A DNA stretch of 6,741 nucleotides from CAYMLL01 sp964390645 (GTDB taxonomy: Bacteria; Planctomycetota; UBA8108): assembly GCA_964390645.1 (NCBI GenBank), contig CAYMLL010000363.1, forward strand, positions 1 to 6,741. The letters are read 5' to 3'. The translations under genes were made by a program, and so were the position numbers. Positions 6,186 through 6,741 of the stretch are shown in pieces. A model generated the notes under the pieces. That model searched no databases. It was not told where the DNA came from and saw nothing but the letters and a program-made list of their open reading frames with translations. Within the stretch, counting starts at the first letter, position 1. Every line of letters starts with the position of its first letter.

Positions 6186-6741
6186 ATGTACGACCCGTCC
6201 TGGGAAGAGGCTCTCTTTGTCGACCGCATCTCGCTCGATCCCGACGCGGTGGTGACCCCCTTCGTCGCGATGCAGCGTGTCGTCATCCGCATGCTCTTCG
6301 ACCCGGGCTTCGTCGAGAGTGTCTACAACGACTCCGCGACGGCCCTCGCTGGTATCGATCTCGATGACGAGCTCATCACGCAGCTGCTCGCGAACGACCG
6401 GCGCCTGTGGAGCTCCGATCGCATGCGACGCTGGCGTGCGCTGAAGATCCTCATGGACGAGTTCAAGGTCGCATCGACGCTGGTGCTTCGCGAGACCCGC
6501 GAGCTCGACTATCTCGATCGGTTTTTCTCTTCCGACGTGTTCCACGTCTCGGTGCAGCAGCGCGGATACATGGCGCTCGCGTTCGTTCGCTACCTCGAGG
6601 ACGGTTTCGACGGAGGACGGCTCTCATCGCCGCACACGCGTGCGGCGCTGACGCTCGAGGCGGCCATGGCGCGTTCGCGTCGTGACCATCGCGATGCGGA
6701 GCGCGGCCACGCCCGCCTGCAGACGCGAGGACGCCCTACCC
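6186..6741 (+). CDS. Hypothetical helical protein coupled to MNIO gene (partial, runs off right edge)
   Basis: The frame starting at ATG 6186 has no stop through the right edge, giving at least 185 residues. I do not recognise a named family. The sequence is soluble and probably mostly helical. It contains LFDPGFVESVYND (37-49), a charged helix-like block LLANDRRLWSSDRMRRW (67-83) followed by LKILMDEFKVASTLVL, and FFSSDVFHVSVQQRGYMALAF (within 113-133), then an Arg/Ala-rich stretch near the edge. The start lies one base after the MNIO stop (TGA-A-ATG), with GAGAG five bases upstream of the ATG, so the two are almost certainly co-transcribed and probably translationally coupled. MNIO enzymes of known function commonly work with an adjacent partner that helps bind the peptide substrate (MbnC, TglI). 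By position this protein is a candidate for that role, but that is inference only. Confidence 0.82.
   Translation, partial: MYDPSWEEALFVDRISLDPDAVVTPFVAMQRVVIRMLFDPGFVESVYNDSATALAGIDLDDELITQLLANDRRLWSSDRMRRWRALKILMDEFKVASTLVLRETRELDYLDRFFSSDVFHVSVQQRGYMALAFVRYLEDGFDGGRLSSPHTRAALTLEAAMARSRRDHRDAERGHARLQTRGRPT

Overview
The window is G+C-rich DNA (roughly two thirds G+C by eye) from a bacterium. A run of ten N marks an assembly gap, so this is probably a draft or metagenome-derived contig. Three features are typical of large-genome environmental bacteria such as Planctomycetota, Acidobacteriota or Myxococcota: a Tat-exported Gfo/Idh/MocA oxidoreductase, a lipoprotein-type PqqB-like hydrolase, and a lipoprotein PI-PLC. 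The sequence alone does not fix the phylum. No tRNA, rRNA, CRISPR array, transposase or phage gene was seen.

Layout. Bases 1-98 (minus) hold the first 32 codons of an exported protein whose gene runs off the left edge. Bases 99-653 are a long non-coding stretch with a perfect 7-bp hairpin and a 7-bp tandem repeat. A plus-strand lipoprotein of the calcium-dependent phosphoinositide phospholipase C type (654-1613) meets a minus-strand Gfo/Idh/MocA dehydrogenase (1602-2852) tail to tail, with a 12-bp overlap. Further along the minus strand are a PqqB-like metallo-beta-lactamase-fold hydrolase (3056-3988, broken by the N run) and a cytoplasmic amidohydrolase (4263-5174). Divergent from the amidohydrolase is a plus-strand pair: a DUF692/MNIO enzyme (multinuclear non-heme iron-dependent oxidase family, 5306-6184) and, one base later, an unrecognised helical protein (6186 to the right edge).

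How the genes may work together. The left half looks like an envelope-located metabolic set: two predicted lipoproteins and a Tat substrate, each with a different hydrolase or dehydrogenase fold. A shared substrate cannot be shown. The right half is the most interesting part. MNIO enzymes of known function modify peptides (MbnB, TglH and related enzymes), usually with a partner protein encoded next to them. Here the MNIO enzyme is tightly coupled to a possible partner that is not of a type I recognise. One family-conserved histidine appears replaced by serine, and no precursor peptide is visible inside the window.
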